A stretch of DNA of 10,854 bases from Candidatus Sigynarchaeota archaeon (GTDB lineage Archaea; Asgardarchaeota; Lokiarchaeia; Sigynarchaeales; Sigynarchaeaceae). The notes under the pieces were generated by a model that saw only the letters and a list, made by a program, of their open reading frames with translations, did not search any database and was not told where the DNA came from. The DNA is taken from assembly GCA_030587525.1 (NCBI GenBank), contig JAUQYW010000746.1:1-10854 (forward strand), in the 5' to 3' direction. Position numbers and translations under genes: made by a program. Of the stretch, positions 1 to 6,140 are shown in pieces. Each line of letters opens with the position of its first letter. Position 1 is the stretch's first letter.

Positions 1-840
1 GGACTAGCCACCGCCCCGGCAGTGGATGTCGCCGCTCCCGCTGATGTACCATCCCCTGCTGGCGATGCTGCTCAAGGACAAGTTGCCCCGGCTCCAGACG
101 GCAACCCAGCCGAAGTACAAGCCCCCGTTGAACCGGCCCAAGCTCCGGCAAGCGATGCACAAGCACCAGAAGCTAGCACCCCTGCGGTTGAAGTCGTCGC
201 CCCGCCGGCGCCAAAATATGTCACGGTCGAGCGGACCAGGGTGGAATACGAAAAAATTCACGAGCAAGTATGGAATTTCGTGGGGTACTCGTCCAACGTG
301 ACATCTGCCGTGGCAGACTTGGCGGGCAAGGGTGGTTACGTTTCCGAGAACGTACTGGAAAAGAAATTCGGCAAGTTGACCTTCTTGTGCCCGTTCGAGG
401 TCGACTTCCCGATCGGCGGCATAGTGTCTCAATATATCAAGAGAATAGGCCCGAACGCCGGACTCATTTATTACCCGCAAAGCGCGCCTTCCCCGCAATC
501 AAACGCGATTTTGACACAGCTGTTGCAGCAATTTTTCGCATCGTCGGCACCACGCGGTCATGTCATCGTTTACTTGAAGGTTAACAAATCCGAGGCCTCG
601 GATGAAAAGGTTTCCATCATCGTTGGCGGCTTGACTGAGCAAGAAGGGAAGATCCAGCAGAACTTGTCGAAGAAGCTCGGGAACGTGTTTTTCGACAACA
701 ACATTTTTTACAAGGGCCAGTTGCTCGATGACGTGAAATCGATCGCCGGAAAACTCGGTTTGAAGTTGGTGACGCTGGTCTGCACGAGCAACGTGATCCA
801 ATCCCAAGACAAGTTGCAGAACCTCGTCGAGTCATTCTGA
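1..840 (+). CDS. 3' part of a Pro/Ala-rich linker protein with an unrecognised C-terminal domain
   Basis: The reading frame is open from the first base of the window, so the gene begins upstream; a GTG at position 22 is possible as a start but lies inside low-complexity sequence and is unlikely to be the real one. The first ~60 visible residues are almost entirely Pro, Ala, Val, Gln and Asp, typical of a flexible extracytoplasmic or inter-domain linker. After this comes a ~210-residue globular-looking alpha/beta region (starting near KYVTVERTRVEYEKIH) that runs to the stop. It has one stretch with winged-helix-like spacing (ADLAGKGGYVSENVLEKKFG followed by hydrophobic strand residues), but that assignment is weak. 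There is no transmembrane segment and no motif I can name. The gene ends 26 bases before the MIT-GCS2 gene on the same strand, so the two may be co-transcribed. Function unknown; the coding call itself is strong because of length, codon use and composition. Confidence 0.85.
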   Translation, partial: GLATAPAVDVAAPADVPSPAGDAAQGQVAPAPDGNPAEVQAPVEPAQAPASDAQAPEASTPAVEVVAPPAPKYVTVERTRVEYEKIHEQVWNFVGYSSNVTSAVADLAGKGGYVSENVLEKKFGKLTFLCPFEVDFPIGGIVSQYIKRIGPNAGLIYYPQSAPSPQSNAILTQLLQQFFASSAPRGHVIVYLKVNKSEASDEKVSIIVGGLTEQEGKIQQNLSKKLGNVFFDNNIFYKGQLLDDVKSIAGKLGLKLVTLVCTSNVIQSQDKLQNLVESF

Positions 841-852
841 CAATTCATGTAG

Positions 853-860
853 TTATTATA
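853..860 (+). promoter_or_regulatory. TATA-box-like element before the MIT-GCS2 gene
   Basis: The 26-base gap between the two plus-strand genes contains TTATTATA. In archaea the TATA box sits about 25 bases before the transcription start, which would put initiation near 880-885. That is downstream of the ATG at 867 but just before the in-frame ATG at 894, so if this element is used the real start is 894. The alternative is read-through from the upstream gene with use of 867. Confidence 0.4.
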
Positions 861-866
861 ACCATA

Positions 867-2726
867 ATGAACATCGAAAAGGAAACGGTTACCATGGACA
901 AGAAACAGATCAAAGAACTTATCAATAGTGCTAAAAAAGTAATCAAGGATGCTGATAAGGCGGCAAAATATGATGTGAACGGTGCCTTCCAATCATATAA
1001 GCAAGCTGCCGAATGGCTGCAGAAGGCTGCTGACGACGCCGATGCTGCGAGTCTCTTACAAGAAGTGATCCAGAAGATGCAAGAGCTCGTAGCCAAAGGC
1101 CAGCAAGCCAGCGCGCCGGCTCAGCAAGCACCAGCGTACCAGACACAAGCATATTCCGCCGGGTCCCAAGAACAGCTGTCCCGTGAACAAAAATACAACG
1201 TCCAGGCCCAGCAAGCCTATGCCCAGCAGCAAGCCTTGCAAGCAGCCGCTCAGCGGCCATCCTCTGTCCAACCGCCAGCGCGCCAAGAAGGTGGCTGGAC
1301 CCCGCTCGTGTTCACGCACGGGCAAGAATTGGAAGTCCAGCTCGTTCGCACGGACGGGTCGTTCCTGTCAGGCGAAGAGATGGTGCACTTGATGGGAGAG
1401 CTGGTCAAGGAAGCATATGCAAAGTTCAAGCAATGGATGGATGCCGGGCAAGTACCTGCTTACATCGTGCAAAAGATGGGCGGGTATCCAATCCTCCACG
1501 AGGACCATGAAAAGGGCCTCATCATGCAGATCCCGTCGCTGCTTCCCTCAGGTCAACGGATTAACATCGATTCGTTTGGGCGGGATGGCAACGTGGCTGC
1601 CATCACGTACATTCTCGAGCTCGTCACGCCCGTGTGCCAATATGTCGAGGAGCTTGCCTGGTGGGAAAGCACGTTGTTCAGTCTTGCTCATCAAGTGTTG
1701 GCGACGCAGAAAAGCGATCTCTTCATCGTCGGCAGCGGGTTGAACTCGACCGTGGAATACATGCGTGGCCTCTCGTTTGGTGATCACAGCCACATCGGCA
1801 CGTTCCAATCTCCCCTTGAAAAGATCCAGTTCTACGATATGCTGCGGAACTTCATTCCCGCCATCATTGCATTGTCCGTGAACAGCCCGCTCGTCAAGGG
1901 AAAGCCCACAGACGAGATCAAGATCGTCAAGGGTCGATATGCCGCCCCGAACTGCGTCCGCTCCATACGGCTCCTCAATAACACCACGATGCTCTCCGGA
2001 TTAAACAATCCTGCCAAGTATCCACCGTACTTGCTCGACGACAACGAGCAGACCCGCCAGCAATTTTTGACGACGGTTGGCAAGGCTGATTTCTACGATG
2101 CCCGGTTCCAAGACGTGTACCCGTACACGGATTTCGGCACGATCGAGGTTCGGGTGTGCGATGCCCAGATCAGCGTCGCAAGGCGCATTGGTATTTGCCA
2201 GATCTTGCAAGCCCTCGGCTATAAAACGAGAAAGATCCTCGCGGCGGGGAGATACGTGCCTGGTGCGGCGTCCGAGTGCATCGTGAAAAACCGGGACCGA
2301 GCGGTGCGCCAAGGGTTGTTCGGGGTCTTCACGACGGAAGGGATCGACGAGAACCAGTTCCGCAGCTACGATCCCGAGTTCGCGAACATGTACATCGGCG
2401 ATGCGACGTCAAAACCACGGTACCTTTTCGAGCACGTCGACCGCATGTTCCGGTGGCTGGCTCCCGAGCTCAAGGAACTCGGTTATGCCAATTCCCCGTA
2501 CTTGCAGCCGCTGCTCGTGAGCGTATATGGCGAGATACCGAACGGGATTCTTCCGCCATTCACCGAAGCCGATTACCAGCTGTCGCTCTATTATTACAAG
2601 CTGGCGAATCACCTGGAACCGAACATCGTGGCTGATCTGATCACCCAGACCAAGCAGCACAGCTTGAATGCAACGAGCCACCCGCTTCAAGGGGGTCGAG
2701 TGAACTATCCACCCGGTTTCTTGTAA
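867..2726 (+). CDS. MIT-like domain fused to a GCS2-family carboxylate-amine / glutamate-cysteine ligase
   Basis: The C-terminal ~460 residues match the GCS2 family (YbdK-like carboxylate-amine ligases and archaeal/plant-type glutamate-cysteine ligases), which use ATP to join a carboxylate, usually glutamate, to an amine. Visible motifs are HGQELEVQL (E154, E156) for the family's N-terminal GxExEF strand, HSHIG (H307, H309, G311) for HxHxG, LRNFIPAIIALSVNSPL for the helix after it, FGTIEVRVCDAQ (E427, R429, D432), and NRDRAVRQGL for the later NxWRAxRxGL motif. The catalytic set therefore looks intact. Residues 10-76 are three predicted helices with the MIT pattern (A..AD..AKYD..AF..Y..AAEWL, then a third helix AASLLQEVIQKMQELV). 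Residues ~79-140 form a Gln/Ala/Pro-rich linker. MIT domains bind the tails of ESCRT-III proteins, and an ESCRT-III gene lies nearby. ATG 894 (MDKKQ) is an alternative start that keeps the whole MIT-like region. The substrate is unknown. A TPR-like helical hairpin is the main alternative for the N-terminus. I am sure of GCS2, fairly sure of MIT. Confidence 0.88.
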   Translation: MNIEKETVTMDKKQIKELINSAKKVIKDADKAAKYDVNGAFQSYKQAAEWLQKAADDADAASLLQEVIQKMQELVAKGQQASAPAQQAPAYQTQAYSAGSQEQLSREQKYNVQAQQAYAQQQALQAAAQRPSSVQPPARQEGGWTPLVFTHGQELEVQLVRTDGSFLSGEEMVHLMGELVKEAYAKFKQWMDAGQVPAYIVQKMGGYPILHEDHEKGLIMQIPSLLPSGQRINIDSFGRDGNVAAITYILELVTPVCQYVEELAWWESTLFSLAHQVLATQKSDLFIVGSGLNSTVEYMRGLSFGDHSHIGTFQSPLEKIQFYDMLRNFIPAIIALSVNSPLVKGKPTDEIKIVKGRYAAPNCVRSIRLLNNTTMLSGLNNPAKYPPYLLDDNEQTRQQFLTTVGKADFYDARFQDVYPYTDFGTIEVRVCDAQISVARRIGICQILQALGYKTRKILAAGRYVPGAASECIVKNRDRAVRQGLFGVFTTEGIDENQFRSYDPEFANMYIGDATSKPRYLFEHVDRMFRWLAPELKELGYANSPYLQPLLVSVYGEIPNGILPPFTEADYQLSLYYYKLANHLEPNIVADLITQTKQHSLNATSHPLQGGRVNYPPGFL

Positions 2727-2743
2727 ACCACTATTATTTTCAG

Positions 2744-2757
2744 TTCTTCTTTTTGTT
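2744..2757 (+). terminator. T-rich terminator after the MIT-GCS2 gene
   Basis: Beginning 17 bases after the stop codon the plus strand reads TTCTTCTTTTTGTT, preceded by another T4 run at 2737-2740. Archaeal RNA polymerase ends transcription at such oligo-T tracts without needing a hairpin. It lies in the 103-base gap between two convergent genes. Confidence 0.5.
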
Positions 2758-2810
2758 ATTTAGCAAGCTTGAACGGGTTAATTCTGTTGTTCTTGGTTAT
2801 GGCAGAAATG

Positions 2811-2820
2811 GAGAAAAAGA
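2811..2820 (-). terminator. T-rich terminator after the PIN-repeat gene
   Basis: On the minus strand the sequence ten bases beyond the PIN gene's stop reads TCTTTTTCTC. A single T5 tract is modest evidence, but the position in a convergent gap fits. Confidence 0.4.
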
Positions 2821-2829
2821 GACGTTGCA

Positions 2830-4821
2830 TCACGTTGCTATCTTCAAGAATGCTGGCACCAGCCGCCGGAACTCGACATCTTCCTTGTTTTTCGTGTAAA
2901 CCAGTGCCCGTATGAGTTTTTGCTCGAATAATTCTCCCGTGACTTGCCGGGTCTTGATACTCGCGGTTTTAACCAGCTTTATCACGTATGATTCTGGCGG
3001 TCCCGATAATTCTACTTTTTTTGGCAAGGTGAAGCCAACCAGGCCAAGGGTGGATGAATACGCGATCACCCGTGCCTTCAGATCGCCCATGTTCTCGATT
3101 TCGATGACGTCGAGCTCCACTTTTAATGATTCGTCGATCTTGGAGTATGCGGTCCAATCATTGTAGATGAAGGGAAAAGGCTCGTAGGAAAGCGAATTGA
3201 ACTGCGCAAGTTTCATGACCTGCTCGTTGTATTCGTCAACCTTTGCTTTTTCGATGATGTCGAACGATTGATCGATGATGCTATCGAGCGAGACTCCCCC
3301 GCGATGAATATCGCTCATTCGAACACCAGCAATGAGGTATGATTTTTTCATCTTCTCGAGCAATGCCCGGTTCTTGTGTTCGAGCCCGGAAACGACCGAC
3401 GCCTCGAGCGCCTCGTCGAAAAGAAATACAGAATATTCGGGTTTCCCGAAAATTAAAAGGTAATCCGCCATCTCAGAAAAAGCACCGACTGCGATGTCGG
3501 GATTCTTCATCGCGATGGTTTTTACTTGGGCAATGAAGTCCCGCGCGTCGTCCATACGTTCGACCTCGTAGGAGGCGATGGCTTTGGCAAGCAGGCACTT
3601 GAGCTGCAGCTCGATATCCCCCGCTTTCTCTGCTAGGCTGCGGGCATACTCGAAATGCTCGATTGCCTTTAGATAAAAGTCTGGAATGTTTCCCGTGTTG
3701 AAGAAAAACAGCATTGCTTTCATGTATACCGAGTTGAGAACAGCCCCGTCCTGGTGGCTTTGCGCTGCCCAGTACGACGTTTCTGTCAAGAACGCGAAGG
3801 CATTCAGGATGTCGCCTTGAAGCAGGTAGATGTATGCCTTGAAAAACACGACCTTGTACGTCTCCAAAGCCGTGAGCACGTAGAGAAACGAGTAATCTTC
3901 CTTCTTGAAATCAAACTTTGCCTTGATGATGTCTTCGATGAGATCGATATCGAGCTGTTTCACCGCATTCAACGCGTTGGAGGGATTCTCGTCCAAGATG
4001 TGTTTTCGGACATCGTTCAGCTTGGACAGGTGGGCTTTCACGTTGTCCAGGTATTCCTTGTAAGGGTCAAGGGACTTTAAATGGGCCGGGTCGAGCTTCA
4101 TGGTCCCCGACACGTAGATGTCGGCCACGCGGAGTTTTTCCAGATCGGCTTCGCCAAGCTCGGTGGATGTTAAGTAAGCTGTCTTGGCCTTCACGACATC
4201 CATCGATGCTTCGCTGGTTGCGCACGCTTCTATGCCCACGTCACCAGTACCCACCAAGGCGGCGGTGCGGTCTATCAACCATGAAAGCTTCTTGGCAGCT
4301 GGATAGATATCCTTTCGTGAAAGGATGTAATTGATGCTGTAATCGGTCACTTTCCGCTCGTTTGACTTAAAATAGCGCTTGAGCTGCGCATCCTTGGTGA
4401 GGGTCGATAGCTTGAGCAAGAATGCGCCGGGCGTGAGGATCTTGATGTTGCTGTTGAATTTTTGTGCGTTCTCGACGAGCTTGAAATCATCGGTCACGAG
4501 CCACGTCGTGCTGCTTTGCGAAAGCCTGTCGGCAATGAAGAGCAATGAGAGATCCGGGTCCTGGGCCGGATTCTTTTCGTTCAATCGCTTTTTCAACACG
4601 TCCAGCTCCTCGGGAGCGACCTTGCTCGAGGTAACGACGCGGTTGAAGTTCTTTCGCAAGTCTCCTTGCAAGAATGGCATCTCGTTCATCACCAGGCCCG
4701 TGATGTTGAGCGAAATGTCGGAATTCTCCTCCTTCAACGCGTTCAGCTTGTTGATCCAGAGTTTTTCGCTGAGCTGCTGCATGCTGATGAAAAAATTGGT
4801 ATCGATGACGAAGTTGTCCAT
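2830..4821 (-). CDS. PIN-domain ribonuclease fused to a TPR-like helical repeat region
   Basis: Residues 1 to ~130 form a PIN domain, the metal-dependent endoribonuclease fold found in VapC toxins, Nob1 and related RNA-processing enzymes. The acidic metal ligands are all visible: D7 in VIDTNFF, E47 in VMNEM, D90 (or D88) in QDPDLSLLFIAD, and D111/D112 in LVTDDF. The domain is therefore probably active on RNA. Residues ~310-510 consist of amphipathic helix pairs with TPR-like spacing (for example YLLQGDILNAFAFLTET and AIEHFEYARSLAEKAGDIEL), suited to protein binding. The last ~110 residues are strand-rich (ELDVIEIENMGDLKARVIAY, then TLPKKVELSGPPESYVIKL), possibly an Ig-like or adaptor-ear-like beta sandwich; this is a guess. 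At 663 residues it is far longer than a stand-alone VapC (about 130), and no VapB antitoxin gene lies next to it. The ATG start at 4821 has a TTTAAA box 27-32 bases upstream, supporting a short leader. The RNA target is unknown. Confidence 0.87.
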   Translation of the reverse strand: MDNFVIDTNFFISMQQLSEKLWINKLNALKEENSDISLNITGLVMNEMPFLQGDLRKNFNRVVTSSKVAPEELDVLKKRLNEKNPAQDPDLSLLFIADRLSQSSTTWLVTDDFKLVENAQKFNSNIKILTPGAFLLKLSTLTKDAQLKRYFKSNERKVTDYSINYILSRKDIYPAAKKLSWLIDRTAALVGTGDVGIEACATSEASMDVVKAKTAYLTSTELGEADLEKLRVADIYVSGTMKLDPAHLKSLDPYKEYLDNVKAHLSKLNDVRKHILDENPSNALNAVKQLDIDLIEDIIKAKFDFKKEDYSFLYVLTALETYKVVFFKAYIYLLQGDILNAFAFLTETSYWAAQSHQDGAVLNSVYMKAMLFFFNTGNIPDFYLKAIEHFEYARSLAEKAGDIELQLKCLLAKAIASYEVERMDDARDFIAQVKTIAMKNPDIAVGAFSEMADYLLIFGKPEYSVFLFDEALEASVVSGLEHKNRALLEKMKKSYLIAGVRMSDIHRGGVSLDSIIDQSFDIIEKAKVDEYNEQVMKLAQFNSLSYEPFPFIYNDWTAYSKIDESLKVELDVIEIENMGDLKARVIAYSSTLGLVGFTLPKKVELSGPPESYVIKLVKTASIKTRQVTGELFEQKLIRALVYTKNKEDVEFRRLVPAFLKIAT

Positions 4822-4847
4822 GATGCGTCGCTCTGGGCTTGTGGCGC

Positions 4848-4853
4848 TTTAAA
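4848..4853 (-). promoter_or_regulatory. TATA box (TTTAAA) of the PIN-repeat gene
   Basis: TTTAAA lies 27-32 bases before the ATG at 4821, the expected distance for an archaeal promoter giving a leaderless or nearly leaderless transcript. The hexamer is palindromic, so orientation is inferred from the gene. Confidence 0.5.
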
Positions 4854-4936
4854 CCATGTGCTAAGAATAGATCGGCACGTAGGGTAAAAAACGTTCATGC
4901 TTGCATCCGGAGAGGACGATACCAAAACGAAAAGGT

Positions 4937-5039
4937 GAGTGCCCGTGTTCCTTGAAACTAACGCGCTGCCTTCACAGATCGGCGTTGCGCCGTTATCTCG
5001 TGCAAGCTCTCTCGTTTCAAGATTCTCTTCCGGGCACTC
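4937..5039. repeat. Nested perfect inverted repeats (103-base stem-loop or small element)
   Basis: GAGTGCCCG at 4937-4945 is the exact reverse complement of CGGGCACTC at 5031-5039. Inside it CTTGAAAC at 4951-4958 is the exact reverse complement of GTTTCAAG at 5014-5021. The two stems (9 and 8 base pairs) are separated by a 5/9-base internal loop. Within the 55-base centre is a third perfect hairpin, CGGCG-TTG-CGCCG at 4980-4992. This can be a structured RNA on either strand, or terminal inverted repeats of a small non-autonomous element. No target-site duplication is evident at the edges. Confidence 0.65.
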
Positions 5040-5245
5040 TGCGGGTGGAAAACCATGTATGAGCATGGGGTTGTCTTGAAGTCATCCAAGAATGAGCCAT
5101 TCTCAAGTCCTTCAAGGGCCGTAGTACTCCTTTGTATCCAGTTTTCAATCTCGGATGTTCCCCGCAGTATGCACTTGGTTTCATCGTGGGTTGGTCTCGC
5201 CAAGGCCTCGAAGCGGGGCGGGTAGTTCCTCACTGATTCCCGCAT
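4958..5245 (-). CDS. Possible small protein of 95 residues, unrecognised
   Basis: A complete frame from ATG (5245) to TAG lies wholly in the gap and overlaps no other gene. Its codons resemble those of the confident neighbours: TTC, TAC and CAC are used exclusively for Phe, Tyr and His, and AAG strongly over AAA. A CATAAAAT sequence 22-29 bases upstream could be a TATA box for a leaderless transcript. The product is soluble-looking and basic toward the C-terminus (QSARKRILKRESLHE), without membrane segments or known motifs. Its last ~27 codons overlap the right part of the inverted repeats, and the stop codon abuts the left arm. It could equally be a chance frame or a gene remnant. Confidence 0.35.
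   Translation of the reverse strand: MRESVRNYPPRFEALARPTHDETKCILRGTSEIENWIQRSTTALEGLENGSFLDDFKTTPCSYMVFHPQSARKRILKRESLHEITAQRRSVKAAR
5053..5116. repeat. Adjacent hairpins (CCATG/CATGG and CTTGAAG/CTTCAAG enclosing AGAATG/CATTCT)
   Basis: Three more perfect inverted repeats follow directly. CCATG (5053-5057) pairs with CATGG (5064-5068). CTTGAAG (5075-5081) pairs with CTTCAAG (5110-5116) and encloses AGAATG (5089-5094) paired with CATTCT (5098-5103) around a three-base loop. With the 103-base structure beside it, this makes a ~180-base region of dense potential secondary structure. Individual short stems can arise by chance. Confidence 0.45.
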
Positions 5246-5285
5246 GTTACCTAAAGATAACCTTGGATTTTATGTTTTTTGATAG

Positions 5286-5310
5286 AAAAAACGTGGAAGC
5301 GAAATCACGT
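5286..5310 (-). terminator. Hairpin-plus-T6 terminator of the ESCRT-III gene
   Basis: Reading on the minus strand, 9 bases after the ESCRT-III stop, ACGTG and CACGT form a stem around a 10-base loop and are followed at once by TTTTTT (5291-5286). The T6 also belongs to a 7-base AT inverted repeat (GTTTTTT at 5274-5280 and AAAAAAC at 5286-5292). The oligo-T run alone would suffice in archaea. Confidence 0.6.
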
Positions 5311-5319
5311 CTGGAGTGT

Positions 5320-5964
5320 CTAACCATCGAGTTCTTTCTTGAGCTTTTCGAGCTCTTTCTTGACCTTTTCGCTTTTGCTCGGGTCTTCCTCGATGGGCTC
5401 GGTATCGTCCTCGAGCGGGACCGAAATATTGCTGGTCGGTGTTTCAGGGAGATTTCCACCATCCAGCATGACTTGCGTTTTCAATTCTTCCAGTTCCTCA
5501 TCGATGGCGTCGCTTTCAGCTTCGGAATCGGGGTTTTCTGACATGACCTCGGCGCTCTCCTCGAGGTTGGCTATCGCCTCCTCCGATTCCTCGTTCATTT
5601 CCATGATCTGCTCCGGATTGAGTTCATCAACGTGTTTCTTCAACACCGCCGTGGTCGATTTCATCGTGGTTCCCATGGTCTTTATGGTCTCGGCTGAATC
5701 GATAGCATCTTGTTGTCGTTCTAGCTTGATGATGAACCCCTGGAAGCGTTCGAGATTACCAAGAGCACGCTTCCGCCGCAACAAGTAATTTTTTGCCAAG
5801 TTTATGTTTCCCTCGGCAACCGCCTTTCGCGCTCTCAAGTGGAAATCTTGCGAGTCCTTCTCGTATTTTTTTATTCCCATTCGGATCTGGTTGATGGATT
5901 GCTTGAGATCGGCTTTGCCGGTGCTGATGGATGGCTGTTTCTTTTTTGGGAAGAGCTTTTTCAT
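5320..5964 (-). CDS. ESCRT-III (Snf7/CHMP-family) membrane-remodelling protein with MIM-like tail
   Basis: ESCRT-III proteins polymerise on membranes as spirals that constrict necks in cytokinesis and vesicle budding, and are taken apart by the AAA ATPase Vps4. This 214-residue product has the family's size and layout. A basic N-terminus (MKKLFPKKK) is suited to acidic membranes. A long alpha1-alpha2 hairpin covers ~18-85, with the AxxxARxAxxEGNxxxAKNYLLRRKR-type pattern at residues 40-66. Helix 3 follows with SAETIKTMGTTMKSTTAVLK (90-109), the family's signature segment. Acidic helices 4-5 (~114-165) contain DEELEELKTQVM. The tail carries LPETP (172-176) before ISVP, like the MIM2-type Pro motifs of CHMP6 and CHMP4. 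It ends in helix SEKVKKELEKLKKEL (198-212), close to the MIM1 pattern but with Glu in place of the key Arg. Both are docking sites for MIT domains. It resembles the CHMP4/Snf7 side of the family more than CHMP1-3, but this needs a tree. It has its own promoter and terminator; no Vps4 is in the window. Confidence 0.93.
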   Translation of the reverse strand: MKKLFPKKKQPSISTGKADLKQSINQIRMGIKKYEKDSQDFHLRARKAVAEGNINLAKNYLLRRKRALGNLERFQGFIIKLERQQDAIDSAETIKTMGTTMKSTTAVLKKHVDELNPEQIMEMNEESEEAIANLEESAEVMSENPDSEAESDAIDEELEELKTQVMLDGGNLPETPTSNISVPLEDDTEPIEEDPSKSEKVKKELEKLKKELDG

Positions 5965-5992
5965 TTTTTGCCACGATCGGTTGTTGCATTTC

Positions 5993-6000
5993 TTTATAAT
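5993..6000 (-). promoter_or_regulatory. TATA box of the ESCRT-III gene
   Basis: On the minus strand ATTATAAA lies 29-36 bases before the ATG at 5964, with purine-rich CGAAAT just upstream that could serve as a TFB recognition element. The spacing predicts a leader of only a few bases. Confidence 0.5.
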
Positions 6001-6099
6001 TTTTATTTCGTTGAAGTATTGCTTTATTTTGAGCCGGAATTACATTTCCTATATCTCACATATAAGTCTAAATTAATTAAGATTTTTGATGTTCTAACA

Positions 6100-6106
6100 T
6101 TTATAT
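6100..6106 (+). promoter_or_regulatory. TATA box of the TPR-CHAT gene
   Basis: TTTATAT is centred 38 bases before the ATG at 6141, predicting transcription start near 6128-6130 and a leader of about a dozen bases. No Shine-Dalgarno sequence is visible in that leader (GTGCAGCATCAAT). Confidence 0.55.
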
Positions 6107-6140
6107 TTGACGACTAAAGAAAAAAGCGTGCAGCATCAAT

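Larger units (their letters stand above)
4822..5319. other. 498-base gap between the PIN and ESCRT-III genes
   Basis: This is the largest stretch without a confident gene. It contains the PIN promoter at its low end, a set of inverted repeats at 4937-5116, one plausible small reading frame (4958-5245, minus) and the ESCRT-III terminator at its high end (5286-5310). No tRNA, SRP RNA or RNase P RNA signature motifs were recognised on either strand. Confidence 0.7.
5965..6140. promoter_or_regulatory. AT-rich divergent promoter region between ESCRT-III and TPR-CHAT genes
   Basis: The 176 bases between the two divergent starts are much richer in A and T than the genes and hold TATA-like boxes facing both ways. 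A further TATA-like CATATAAG at 6058-6065 lies between them. Shared control of the two genes is possible but not shown. Confidence 0.55.

Noticed and set aside
4..498. A 164-codon minus-strand frame opposite the first gene
   Set aside because: It mirrors the plus-strand Pro/Ala linker gene; the plus-strand product has the ordered domain and the operon-like spacing to its neighbour.
2830..4821. Classical VapBC toxin-antitoxin pair
   Set aside because: No small antitoxin frame is adjacent, and the PIN protein is far too long with its own promoter.
4937..5039. A full insertion sequence bounded by the inverted repeats
   Set aside because: Only 103 bases, no transposase and no visible target-site duplication; at most a MITE-like remnant.
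4822..5319. SRP RNA or RNase P RNA in the structured gap
   Set aside because: I looked for the conserved SRP helix 8 and RNase P core motifs on both strands and found none; the hairpins remain unexplained.
5339..5788. A 149-codon plus-strand frame opposite ESCRT-III
   Set aside because: Ser-rich shadow of the acidic ESCRT-III helices; the minus-strand product is a clear Snf7-family protein.
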